Shown: positions 1 to 7,111, counted from the first letter of the stretch. The stretch is DNA of 64,000 bases from an uncultured Oscillospiraceae bacterium (GCA_910585265.1 CAJUCA010000001.1:1-64000); one strand, 5' to 3'. The notes: generated from the sequence alone by a model not told the origin. Translations and numbers: made by a program.

Positions 1-120
1 GACCTTCGCACTCCAGAGCAGCTCAAAATCCGCTGCGGGAAAAAGCACTTCGAGGTGCTGGAAAACGGCGTGGAGATGCAGGCGGTGAAAAGCTGGAGCG
101 AGTTCAAGACGCAGGTATAA
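1..120 (+). CDS. C-terminal end of a protein, possibly type III restriction enzyme R subunit
   Basis: Only the last 39 codons are in the window, ending with TAA at 118-120. The tail reads as a small basic domain with the core IRCGKKHFEVLE. From memory this resembles the extreme C-terminus of type III restriction Res subunits (Cys-Gly-x-x-His-Phe followed by a Val/Ser-rich strand), but 39 residues are too few to be firm. If right, the element carries a restriction-modification system upstream of the window. The gene converges with the next one. Confidence 0.4.
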   Translation, partial: DLRTPEQLKIRCGKKHFEVLENGVEMQAVKSWSEFKTQV

Positions 121-156
121 GACATATGTCAAGCTGGCCATGTCGACATTTTTCTC

Positions 157-1101
157 TTATGAGTTTTTCATCCATGTTTTCAAGTCGTCCAACGAAATTT
201 TTCCATCCTCGCAGTCCTTCTTTTTCGCCTGGGCCCGTTTGCTCCAATCAGCGAACTCCTCAGCAGACAGCTTTCCGGCCCGGATCCACGCGAAATGGCG
301 TTTGTATTCCCGGCGGTACTCTTTGAACACAACATCGTCTTTGCGGTTCTCGGTCCATTTTTGAACGGCCCCGGTGTTCCGGCAGGGCTTCCTATCTGCG
401 TTGGGCCGCTCGCAGTATTCCGCCGTCACCCGTCCGGTCAGAGGGAAGTACCTGCCGCAGTTCCTGCACCGGCGAACAGACGTCCCGCTGGTGACGCATT
501 CCCGTAAAGAGAAGTCTATCAGATCCCGGATCGTGTTCGGCTGCAAGATTGATCCGCACATTTCCTCGCCAATGGAACCGAAGCCCACTGAGATCGCCTG
601 AAACTGAAACAGAGTGGGGGCATCGGGTTCGTTGATTCGATATTGCCCGCTCATACTGCGCTGAGTGTCCCGTCCGGCACGGTCAATATCCAAAACCACT
701 TCTATAAAAGCCTGTGCCTGCCGTTGGTACACTGGGAGCTGCTCCAAAAGCTGGAGCAGCTCCTCTGTCATTTCAGGAGCTAAGGTCCCGGATGCTTTAT
801 GTGTGAACCATTGCAGGTAGGGCAGTTGAAAGTAGATATGCCGCGCTGCCAGCTCCCCCATTTTTGCCATAGCCTCGTCCCCGTGGGTGCTGTCCCCGGT
901 GGAGAAGAAGCGGTTCCAACATGTCAGAATATCCTGTAGCTGTCCCTCTACCTGCGCACAGTCCAGTTCCAGAAAGCTCAGCAGGCTTTCCAGATAGGGG
1001 TACGATCTCTGGGTGGCGGCGGAACCACGACCTCCCCATGGATCATATTCAAAATGTTCTTGACCGCCGGAAAAATACATTTGATAACTCCACATATTCA
1101 T
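157..1101 (-). CDS. DUF6076-like zinc-finger protein
   Basis: A 314-residue protein of unknown function. The C-terminal third has a Cys-rich finger (RRCRNCGRYF, then CERP and KPCRNTG) followed by a long basic helical tail, which is typical of DUF6076/CGNR-like proteins carried on clostridial mobile elements. The N-terminal two thirds are helical with no recognised motif. An ATG nine codons upstream (1128) is possible, but the start at 1101 has GAGGAGC at a good distance. The gene is divergent from the ATPase gene and converges with the partial gene at 1-120, so it is probably element cargo. Its role (regulation, defence or neither) cannot be read from the sequence. Confidence 0.65.
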   Translation of the reverse strand: MNMWSYQMYFSGGQEHFEYDPWGGRGSAATQRSYPYLESLLSFLELDCAQVEGQLQDILTCWNRFFSTGDSTHGDEAMAKMGELAARHIYFQLPYLQWFTHKASGTLAPEMTEELLQLLEQLPVYQRQAQAFIEVVLDIDRAGRDTQRSMSGQYRINEPDAPTLFQFQAISVGFGSIGEEMCGSILQPNTIRDLIDFSLRECVTSGTSVRRCRNCGRYFPLTGRVTAEYCERPNADRKPCRNTGAVQKWTENRKDDVVFKEYRREYKRHFAWIRAGKLSAEEFADWSKRAQAKKKDCEDGKISLDDLKTWMKNS

Positions 1102-1152
1102 CGGATGCTCCTCTCGAAAACGACACACTGTAAAATGATTTTATCCTGTGTC

Positions 1153-1181
1153 TTGACAAAGCCTATGGACCGTGTTATGAT
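1153..1181 (+). promoter_or_regulatory. Vegetative promoter of the element's ATPase gene
   Basis: TTGACA and TATGAT are separated by exactly 17 bases, close to the sigma-A consensus. It is followed by AGGAGG (1191-1196) and a possible four-codon leader frame starting with TTG at 1205, before the ATPase start at 1271. Confidence 0.75.
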
Positions 1182-1270
1182 GTGACTATCAGGAGGTGTC
1201 TAAATTGATTGTAAGATGAGTCTATCACGTGGGATCAAGTATGTCAATAGAAAATGAGGGGGTGAAACAC

Positions 1271-2296
1271 ATGAAAAAATTAGAAACCATCGATGGCGAG
1301 ACCTTGATGAGCAAACCGCTCCAGCCTTTGAACTTTGTGGTGGACACGCTGATCTCCCAGGGCCTGCACATCCTGGCCGGGTCGCCCAAGGTGGGCAAGT
1401 CCTGGTTGGCCCTGTGGCTGGCTGTTACCGTGGCGAAGGGAGAACCTGTCTGGGGACTGCCGGTGAAGCAGGGCACCACGCTGTATCTCTGTCTGGAGGA
1501 TTCCCAACTGCGAATCCAGAACCGGCTGTTCGACGTGACGGAGGACGCGCCACCCAACGTCCACTTCTGTACCGAGAGCCGAATTCTGGGCGACGGACTG
1601 GTGGAACAGATGGAGCAATTCCTTGGCGAACACCTGGACACCGTGCTCGTCATTATCGATACTTTGCAAATGATCCGCAACGCCGGTTACGACAACACCT
1701 ACGCTAACGATTACCGCGACCTCTCTGCGCTGAAGAAACTGGCTGACGCTCACGGCATCGCCATCCTACTGATCCACCATCTGCGAAAGGAAAAGGCGGA
1801 CGATGTGTTCAACCGCATTTCCGGCACCACCGCCATCAGCGGCGCGGTGGACGCCAGCTTCACACTGGTGGAGGAGCAGCGGGGGAGCGGCAGGGCGCGG
1901 CTGTCCTGCATCGGTCGGGACATCGAGTACCGGGAACTTGAACTCCACCGCAACGCCGACAACGTGTGGGAGGTGACGGCGGACAGTTATCAGCAGCCGG
2001 AGCTGTTGGGTGACCGCATCATTTTTCTTCTCTCTGAATTGCTGTGTGACTGTCCTAAATTTATCGGCACTCCCACTGAGCTGGCACAGCGTATCGACCC
2101 TGATGGGGCACAGGGTGTCACTCTAAAAAATGTGTCCCGGAAAATTCTGCAAAGTGTTGCGGCCCTAAACGAAATGGGCATCACTGCGGTGGTGCGCAGG
2201 AGCAACGGGAGGCGGTTGATCGAGCTCCACCGTGCCGATAGTGCCGGTAACGCCGGGGCCGGAAAGATCGTCCCTGTTGACCCTGTGACCGTATGA
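1271..2296 (+). CDS. RepA-like AAA family ATPase of the mobile element
   Basis: A 341-residue RecA/DnaB-fold ATPase. The Walker A motif GSPKVGKS is at residues 37-44. A Walker B-like segment (VLVIIDTLQMI) and the later LLIHHLRK strand match the RepA/RSF1010-type hexameric ATPases found on plasmids and integrative elements. The C-terminal ~80 residues look like a winged helix. The likely role is replication or maintenance of the excised form. The ATG at 1271 is preferred over in-frame upstream starts because GAGGGGGTG precedes it at the right spacing. A 12-bp stem (2328-2339 with 2357-2368) lies just downstream. Confidence 0.75.
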   Translation: MKKLETIDGETLMSKPLQPLNFVVDTLISQGLHILAGSPKVGKSWLALWLAVTVAKGEPVWGLPVKQGTTLYLCLEDSQLRIQNRLFDVTEDAPPNVHFCTESRILGDGLVEQMEQFLGEHLDTVLVIIDTLQMIRNAGYDNTYANDYRDLSALKKLADAHGIAILLIHHLRKEKADDVFNRISGTTAISGAVDASFTLVEEQRGSGRARLSCIGRDIEYRELELHRNADNVWEVTADSYQQPELLGDRIIFLLSELLCDCPKFIGTPTELAQRIDPDGAQGVTLKNVSRKILQSVAALNEMGITAVVRRSNGRRLIELHRADSAGNAGAGKIVPVDPVTV

Positions 2297-2327
2297 CTGC
2301 CGTGTCGGCCCATGTGCAGCCCTGTGT

Positions 2328-2368
2328 CCGCTCTGCGGGGCAAGGCGGGGAAATGACCCGCAGAGCGG
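2328..2368. other. 12-bp perfect inverted repeat after the ATPase gene
   Basis: CCGCTCTGCGGG at 2328-2339 pairs with CCCGCAGAGCGG at 2357-2368 around a 17-base loop. There is no T-run, so a simple intrinsic terminator is not the best reading. It is the first of a series of hairpins that run up to mobC. Confidence 0.6.
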
Positions 2369-2504
2369 CCCGGGCGCGGTGTGTGAGCTTTGTGGACGTT
2401 TGTGGGGAGCACCAACGAAGGGCATTGCAGAGGCGGCCCGATGGAGGGATGCCCACCTTTTGGGTGGGGCAAGCATCGCGTCCGGCTATACGCCGCCCGC
2501 ACTC

Positions 2505-2625
2505 GCCGGGGCGCTGCCCCGGCACCCCTGCCCCCAAGGGGGTCCCCATCGAAGCCCAGCGAAGCGGGTTCGATGGGGAGAGGAGGCGCAGCGAAATGAA
2601 CGAGCCCTGCCGCAAGCGGCAGGGC
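2505..2625. other. Hairpin cluster upstream of mobC, candidate oriT region
   Basis: Four perfect stems lie within about 120 bases: GCCGGGGC/GCCCCGGC (2505-2523), CCCCC/GGGGG (2531-2542), CCCCATCGAA/TTCGATGGGG (2544-2578) and GCCCTGCCGC/GCGGCAGGGC (2604-2625). The 371-base gap between the ATPase and mobC has no convincing gene. Origins of transfer usually lie beside mobC/relaxase genes and contain inverted repeats, so oriT is a reasonable inference. The nick site cannot be identified. Confidence 0.45.
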
Positions 2626-2667
2626 GAGGGATATGTAGCTTGCGCCGACGAGGGAGAAAGGAGTTCA

Positions 2668-2982
2668 ATGCAGAAGAAGAAAACGGAAATCATTACCGCC
2701 AGAATGACCCCAGCGGACAAAAAAGCCATCCGCCAGCGGGCCAAGGCCGCTGGCATGACCGTCACTGACTACCTTACCACCTGCGCGCTGGGGAAGGGAA
2801 TCGTCCGGGTGGAGGGGCTGGACGATCTCCTCTCTGAGCTGAAAGCCCAGGGCCGCAACCTCAACCAGCTCACCACCCTGGCCAACATGGGACGGATCAC
2901 CATCCTGCGCGGGGACGATTTGTTCAGCGAGTACACCCGGCTGTGTGATCTGCTGGGTGCGCTGGTTCTGAAGGTGCGCTGA
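2668..2982 (+). CDS. mobC: MobC-family mobilization protein
   Basis: A 104-residue accessory protein for the relaxosome. The N-terminal half fits a ribbon-helix-helix DNA-binding domain (KKTEIITARMTPADKKAIRQ). The C-terminal half has the MobC hallmark LKAQGRNLNQLTTLANMG. MobC proteins bind near oriT and help the relaxase open the strands. The ATG at 2668 follows GAAAGGAG. The stop overlaps the relaxase start (TGATG), so the two are translationally coupled. Confidence 0.85.
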   Translation: MQKKKTEIITARMTPADKKAIRQRAKAAGMTVTDYLTTCALGKGIVRVEGLDDLLSELKAQGRNLNQLTTLANMGRITILRGDDLFSEYTRLCDLLGALVLKVR

Positions 2983-3974
2983 TGGCGACCTTCACCGCGA
3001 TCCAGTGCAAAAAGCAGTCTGCCAGTTCGATGCGCGGCGTGATCGACTACGTGGAGCAGGAAAAGAAAACGCGCCTGGGCGACGCATGGCTGGTCACTGG
3101 TAGCAACTGTGTTCCGCAGTCTGCGTTCATCGAGATGCAGATGACCAAAGAGCGCTTCCGCAAAACAGGAGGGACGCAGTTCTACCACTTCGTCCAGTCC
3201 TTCTCCGCAGAGGACGACATCACGCCCCAGGAGGTCAACGCCATCGGCCTGGAGTTCGCGCAGAAGCAGTTCCCGGACTTCGAGGTGGTGATTGCTACCC
3301 ACGTTGACACAGGCCACCTGCACAACCACATGGTGGTAAACAGCGTCAGCCACAAGGATGGGCACAAGCTCCACCAGAGCTACAGTGACCTGCTGACACA
3401 CCGAAAGGTGAACGATGAAATCTGTTTGGCCCATGGGCTGAGTGTGCTGGGTGAGTGCGATTCCCAGAAGAAAAAGAAGCGCATGAAGCCCGGTGAGTAC
3501 CAGGCCGGCCTGCGCGGCGACAGTTGGAAGCTGGATCTGATTCAGGCCATCAATGAGGCGCTGGAGTATGCCACCAGCCGCGAGAGCTTCATCGAAAACA
3601 TGGAGGTGGAAGGTTACGAGGTTTCCTGGTCGGATAGTCAGAAGCACATCACCTTCACCTGTCCCAATGGGCGCAAGTGCCGGGACAGCAGCCTCCACGA
3701 CGAAACCTTTCTCAAGGAAAATCTGGAGGCACTCCTCCTCTACCGTCAGGCCACAGGCTTCCGTCCCACCACCCCGGAGCCGGACGAGGGATGGATGGGC
3801 GAGCTGGCCGCTGGATGGTTCCGGGTAGCAGCCGACCTGGAGCGGGATGACGACTGGCAGCTCCCTGTGCCGCTCGTCTGGACAGACAGCAAACAGCGCC
3901 GCCGGGAGGCCATCAAGAAAATGGCCATGGGTCAAAAGTTCAGCGGCAACCAACACTGGGAGCAGACGATGTAA
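2982..3974 (+). CDS. Relaxase / mobilization nuclease
   Basis: A 330-residue MobA/VirD2-type relaxase that would nick oriT and lead the transferred strand. The metal-binding three-histidine motif is clear (H107 then HLHNH at 112-116, inside THVDTGHLHNHMVV). A tyrosine near the N-terminus (Y23 in VIDYVEQE) is a candidate for the covalent DNA linkage. Many relaxases of this type are longer, so the C-terminal part may be reduced, but no frameshift is evident. The start codon overlaps the mobC stop. Confidence 0.85.
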   Translation: MATFTAIQCKKQSASSMRGVIDYVEQEKKTRLGDAWLVTGSNCVPQSAFIEMQMTKERFRKTGGTQFYHFVQSFSAEDDITPQEVNAIGLEFAQKQFPDFEVVIATHVDTGHLHNHMVVNSVSHKDGHKLHQSYSDLLTHRKVNDEICLAHGLSVLGECDSQKKKKRMKPGEYQAGLRGDSWKLDLIQAINEALEYATSRESFIENMEVEGYEVSWSDSQKHITFTCPNGRKCRDSSLHDETFLKENLEALLLYRQATGFRPTTPEPDEGWMGELAAGWFRVAADLERDDDWQLPVPLVWTDSKQRRREAIKKMAMGQKFSGNQHWEQTM

Positions 3975-3991
3975 AAAATTGATAGACTTGT

Positions 3992-4032
3992 GGAGGCGGG
4001 TGCGGTATATTGTCGGTACCGCGCCAGCCTCC
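3992..4032. promoter_or_regulatory. Long inverted repeat before the recombinase module
   Basis: Bases 3992-4007 (GGAGGCGGGTGCGGTA) pair with 4017-4032 at 14 of 16 positions around a 9-base loop. The repeat ends eight bases before an AGGAGG Shine-Dalgarno and a 15-codon frame. It could be a terminator or attenuator after the relaxase, or an operator controlling the recombinase genes. No T-run follows. Confidence 0.55.
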
Positions 4033-4049
4033 CAGATAGGAGGATCGAA

Positions 4050-4097
4050 ATGAGCATTTGCAAATATCAGACAAACACTCAGATGAATGCCAGATAA
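4050..4097 (+). CDS. Possible 15-residue leader peptide before the recombinase genes
   Basis: ATG at 4050 follows a near-ideal Shine-Dalgarno (AGGAGGATCGAA) and opens the frame MSICKYQTNTQMNAR, ending TAA at 4095-4097. It sits directly after the long inverted repeat and about 70 bases before the next gene. It may be a regulatory leader peptide or the remnant of a longer gene. Coding capacity this small cannot be proven from sequence alone. Confidence 0.3.
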   Translation: MSICKYQTNTQMNAR

Positions 4098-4167
4098 GAA
4101 AGGAGCAAATCAAATATCAAAGTAGGCCTGTCCGATGCATACCCTTGGAACAAAGGGGGCACGCGGG

Positions 4168-4395
4168 ATGGAGGAACGGGCGCGTCTTGTCAGAGTCGAG
4201 CATGACCGCAGGATTACCAAAGAGACGGACAGTCAGTTCCTGTTTGAGTATCAAAGAGCCATCCTGCTGTCGCTGAAGGACAGCGGAGCGCTGGATGAGG
4301 CGCAGTACCGATACGCGGAAGGGAAACTGGAAAACCAGCTTCGGGCGCACATCAGAAAACAGAGTAGCACGGAAGAAAGGGGAGAGAAGCCATGA
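4168..4395 (+). CDS. Small SHOCT-like protein upstream of the recombinase
   Basis: A 75-residue charged helical protein. Its C-terminal half (LKDSGALDEAQYRYAEGKL) resembles the short helical SHOCT motif (Leu, Gly, acidic-Glu-Glu/Gln-Tyr/Phe, Lys-Leu). Similar small proteins often precede serine recombinases on clostridial elements. The ATG at 4168 follows AAAGGGGG at nine bases. An in-frame ATG at 4135 lacks a ribosome-binding site. Its stop overlaps the ATG of the recombinase (ATGATGA), so the two are probably co-translated. It might be a recombination directionality or accessory factor, but this is only a guess from position. Confidence 0.55.
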   Translation: MEERARLVRVEHDRRITKETDSQFLFEYQRAILLSLKDSGALDEAQYRYAEGKLENQLRAHIRKQSSTEERGEKP

Positions 4396-6134
4396 TGAAA
4401 GTAGCATCCTACTGCCGGGTATCCACCGACCGGGACGAACAGGCCAATTCCTTCGAGAGCCAGCAGCGCTACTTCAAGGAGTACATCGACCGCCAGCCGG
4501 ATTGGGAGCTGTACCAGGTCTACGCCGACGAGGGCATCACCGGCACCTCAACAAAAAAGCGGGCGGCGTTCAACCGCATGATCGCCGACGCCCATATGGG
4601 GAAGTTCCAGCTCATCCTTACCAAAGAGGTGAGCCGGTTCTCCCGAAATATTTTGGACACTATTTCCTACACCAGGGAGCTGAAAGCGCTGGGTGTGGGG
4701 GTGGTGTTCATGAACGACGGCATCAACTCCCTGGAGCCGGACGCGGAGCTGCGGCTGTCCATCATGGGCTCCATGGCTCAGGAGGAGAGCCGCAAGACCT
4801 CCAGCCGGGTGAAATGGGGCCAGACCCGGCGGATGGAGCAGGGGGTGGTGTTCGGCAGGTCCCTGCTGGGCTACGACGTGAAGGACGGGAAGATGACGAT
4901 AAACCCAGAGGGGGCTGAGATCATCCGACAGATTTTCTACAAGTACGGCGTGGAGAAAAAGGGCACCTCCGTTATCGCCCGGGAGCTGAGGGAGGCGGGG
5001 TATAAGTCACTGACAGGAAACACCAAGTGGTCGAACACCTACATCATCAAGGTGCTGAAAAATGAGAAATATGTGGGCGATTTGGTGCAGAAAAAGACCA
5101 TCACCCCGGACTATCTCAGCCACACCAAAAAGTACAACCATGGGGAGGAGGAGATGGTGGTCATCCGCAACCACCATGAACCGATCATCAGCCAGAAGCT
5201 TTGGGACGTCGTTCAGTCTGAACTGAAAAAGCGGGACCGCAAAGGGGACTACGGCGGCGGACACTCCAACCGCTACGTGTTCAGCGGCAAGATCAAGTGC
5301 GGGGAGTGTGGGGCCAGCTTCATCTCCCGGAAGAAGGTCCGCAAGGACGGCACCAGTTACCGGCGCTGGGGCTGCTTCACCGCCACCACGGAGGGGAACC
5401 GCCGCGAGGACATCCAGGGAAATGAGGTGGGCTGCGATATCGGGAAGATGCTCCGGGATGAGCTGGCCATGGATATCCTGAAGCAGTCCCTGGCATCGCT
5501 GCAAGTGGACGTGGACAGAATCATCCAAAATGTCACCGATATTGCTATGGAGGCCATTCGGGCAGGGGAGGAGCAGGGAACTGACCGCCCCGAAGCGTTG
5601 GAGTACCAGATCGAGCAGCTCACCCAAAAGAAAGCGGATGTGCTGGATGCCTTCTTTTCCCGGCAGATCACCAAGGCCGAGATGAAGCTGGTGAACGAGC
5701 GGTACGATAGGGAACTGGATGCCCTGCGGATCAGATTGGATGCGGCACACTCCAGGGAGGGGGTCGCTTATGAGCCAGAGGACTTGCGAAATGATGTGGG
5801 GAGACAAATTACTGCCATCGTAAGAGGCAAGACAGACAGCGAAATCTTCTATAAAAACCTGCTGGATCACATGGTGGTCTACCGGGATAGGCGGGTGGAG
5901 GTTCATCTGAACCTTTTGCCCCAGAAATGGACGTTTATTCTGGGAAATTTCCGGGATTTAAATCTGAAGTTGGAGGGAAAAGAGGCCGTAAAAAACGACG
6001 TGTGCAAAAATGACCCCGCAGTGCCCACCGAACCCACCCCCGAAAAACCCAGTGATTGCAACGGTTTGCGGTCGGTGTGCAAAAACGACTCCTCAGTACC
6101 GATATCGGTGAGCAGCCCCTTCAGCTCGGGATAG
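4392..6134 (+). CDS. Large serine recombinase (integrase) of the element
   Basis: A 580-residue large serine recombinase that would integrate and excise the element. Domains in order: resolvase catalytic domain (about 3-150, nucleophile S11 in YCRVSTDRD, RFSRN at 82-86), recombinase DNA-binding domain (about 160-275), zinc ribbon (C303, C306, C328, C348), then a coiled coil (about 410-460). The ATG at 4392 follows AAGGGGAGAGAAG. The last ~14 codons lie beyond the point where cotJC homology begins on the other strand, so the C-terminus is encoded by target DNA. Its end contains two near-copies of the VCKND-x-(A/S)VP segment. Confidence 0.93.
   Translation: MMKVASYCRVSTDRDEQANSFESQQRYFKEYIDRQPDWELYQVYADEGITGTSTKKRAAFNRMIADAHMGKFQLILTKEVSRFSRNILDTISYTRELKALGVGVVFMNDGINSLEPDAELRLSIMGSMAQEESRKTSSRVKWGQTRRMEQGVVFGRSLLGYDVKDGKMTINPEGAEIIRQIFYKYGVEKKGTSVIARELREAGYKSLTGNTKWSNTYIIKVLKNEKYVGDLVQKKTITPDYLSHTKKYNHGEEEMVVIRNHHEPIISQKLWDVVQSELKKRDRKGDYGGGHSNRYVFSGKIKCGECGASFISRKKVRKDGTSYRRWGCFTATTEGNRREDIQGNEVGCDIGKMLRDELAMDILKQSLASLQVDVDRIIQNVTDIAMEAIRAGEEQGTDRPEALEYQIEQLTQKKADVLDAFFSRQITKAEMKLVNERYDRELDALRIRLDAAHSREGVAYEPEDLRNDVGRQITAIVRGKTDSEIFYKNLLDHMVVYRDRRVEVHLNLLPQKWTFILGNFRDLNLKLEGKEAVKNDVCKNDPAVPTEPTPEKPSDCNGLRSVCKNDSSVPISVSSPFSSG
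6001..6100. repeat. Imperfect direct repeat at the element/cotJC junction
   Basis: Bases 6001-6025 and 6076-6100 match at 21 of 25 positions; both begin TGTGCAAAAA and end near CAGTRCC. The second copy straddles the junction with cotJC. The first lies wholly inside the element, in the recombinase gene. A 12-bp palindrome, ACCGATATCGGT, follows the second copy at 6098-6109. These are candidate recombinase binding half-sites. Confidence 0.6.
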
Positions 6135-6283
6135 GGCATTGAGTACCGCTGGGACAGGTAGCGCAGGGAAGCACCCAGTTCGCCATCCGGTCCTCCATAC
6201 TGGGAAATAATTACAGACGCCAGCTTAGGATTGCAGTTCTTAATCCGCACCGGGTATTGCAGCTTCTTCTCATAGACAAACAT
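6089..6283 (-). pseudogene. cotJC: 5' fragment of cotJC (Mn-catalase-like spore coat protein), cut by the element
   Basis: The first 65 codons match the start of CotJC closely (MFVYEKKLQYPV, QYGGPDGELGASLRYLSQRY, GLLTDIGTEE). After codon 65 the expected continuation (LAHLE...) is replaced by element sequence, and an unrelated reading frame continues to a stop at 5903. The remaining part has E35, a metal ligand in Mn-catalases, but lacks the later His and Glu ligands, so it cannot be active as it stands. Its ATG overlaps the cotJA-JB stop (TGATG). Excision of the element would restore the gene if the 3' part lies beyond the left junction. Confidence 0.88.
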
Positions 6284-6741
6284 CAGTCGGCCCCTCCTTC
6301 CTGCTGATAGTCCCAGGGCCAGGGATCGTCCAGCCAACGGTAGGCGGCGTCCTGCCCGGCACTGAGCTTAGTCAGCGGGCCGTGCATCTCCTCATAACGC
6401 CGCTTGCCCTCCTTGGCCAGCTGGGCGTACTGCCGGAACAGCTGGAACGCCTCGGCGTCATCCTTGTGGGTGTCCAGGTACATCCCCAGCTCCGTGACGA
6501 CAAACAGCAGGGCCTGGAGCTGGGTGGAGTGGTTGTCGGGGAAGGCTCCCGGTTCCACCTTCAGATGGAAGGGGAGGTTCAGGCCGGGGAACAGGGTGCC
6601 ATTGGCCAGGGCGTCGGCCTGGCTGTATTTCTGGCTGCCCTGCTGCTGGAAGGGGACATATGGTACCGCCAGCGGGGCGCAGGACGGCATGGTGCCGCAG
6701 GCGTCCCTGCAGGGGCGGGAAGTAGTTCCGTCGGAATTCAA
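6283..6741 (-). CDS. cotJA-cotJB: Fused spore coat proteins CotJA-CotJB
   Basis: A 152-residue protein joining two coat proteins that are separate in Bacillus. The first ~55 residues match CotJA (PLAVPYVPFQ, ANGTLFPGLNLPF). The rest matches CotJB (LGMYLDTHKDD, RRYEEMHGPL and the closing DDPWPWDY). The probable start is TTG at 6741, which has a perfect AAGGAGGT seven bases upstream; an ATG at 6690 would give a shorter CotJA part. In Bacillus cotJ is an early mother-cell (sigma-E) operon. I could not find a convincing sigma-E promoter here. The gene is followed directly by truncated cotJC. Confidence 0.8.
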   Translation of the reverse strand: MNSDGTTSRPCRDACGTMPSCAPLAVPYVPFQQQGSQKYSQADALANGTLFPGLNLPFHLKVEPGAFPDNHSTQLQALLFVVTELGMYLDTHKDDAEAFQLFRQYAQLAKEGKRRYEEMHGPLTKLSAGQDAAYRWLDDPWPWDYQQEGGAD

Positions 6742-6850
6742 GCGAATGACCTCCTTGAATTTAGTCTGGCATTGACTGCCACCCCATACTATGCGTCGTC
6801 CCTCGGATGTGCGCATAAAAAGTCGAGGAAAAGAAAAACCCGCCGCCATA

Positions 6851-6879
6851 TTGAATTTGGGAAAGGGATGTGCTATAAT
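6851..6879 (+). promoter_or_regulatory. Promoter of the SCIFF peptide gene
   Basis: TTGAAT and TATAAT are spaced by 17 bases, about 65 bases before the SCIFF start codon. The match is strong for sigma-A. Confidence 0.8.
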
Positions 6880-6943
6880 ACCTCCAGTTGCTGTAGTAAG
6901 CGGCGGCTTTGACGCAGACCAGTTGAAATGGAGGGAGATACCC

Positions 6944-7087
6944 ATGACCCACATCCAGACGTTGAACGGTGCCACCCTGAAGCAGAGCGCGGCCCACGGC
7001 GGCTGCGGCGAGTGCCAGACCTCTTGCCAGTCCGCCTGCAAGACCTCCTGCACCGTGGCCAACCAGAAGTGCGAGAACAAGAAGTAA
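6944..7087 (+). CDS. scfA: SCIFF ribosomal peptide precursor (six cysteines in 45 residues)
   Basis: A 47-residue peptide with six Cys (positions 21, 24, 28, 32, 36, 43) after an N-terminal leader (MTHIQTLNGATLKQSAAHGG). It is the near-universal clostridial SCIFF peptide, a ranthipeptide in which the partner radical-SAM enzyme makes thioether crosslinks from Cys to acceptor residues. GGAGGGAG precedes the ATG. A terminator hairpin separates it from the maturase gene, so the peptide is probably made in excess over the enzyme. Its biological role is not firmly established. Confidence 0.95.
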   Translation: MTHIQTLNGATLKQSAAHGGCGECQTSCQSACKTSCTVANQKCENKK

Positions 7088-7111
7088 GTCCATAACACAG
7101 CGCGCCGGAAA

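Larger units (their letters stand above)
1..6090. mobile_element. Right part of an integrative mobilizable element inserted in cotJC
   Basis: The stretch carries mobilization genes (mobC, relaxase), a RepA-like ATPase and a large serine recombinase whose gene sits at the end of the element. Homology to CotJC stops abruptly at about 6089, which marks one junction with the chromosome. The other end lies before position 1. No conjugation (type IV secretion) genes are visible, so the visible part looks mobilizable rather than self-transmissible. The exact crossover point cannot be fixed without the other junction. Confidence 0.8.
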
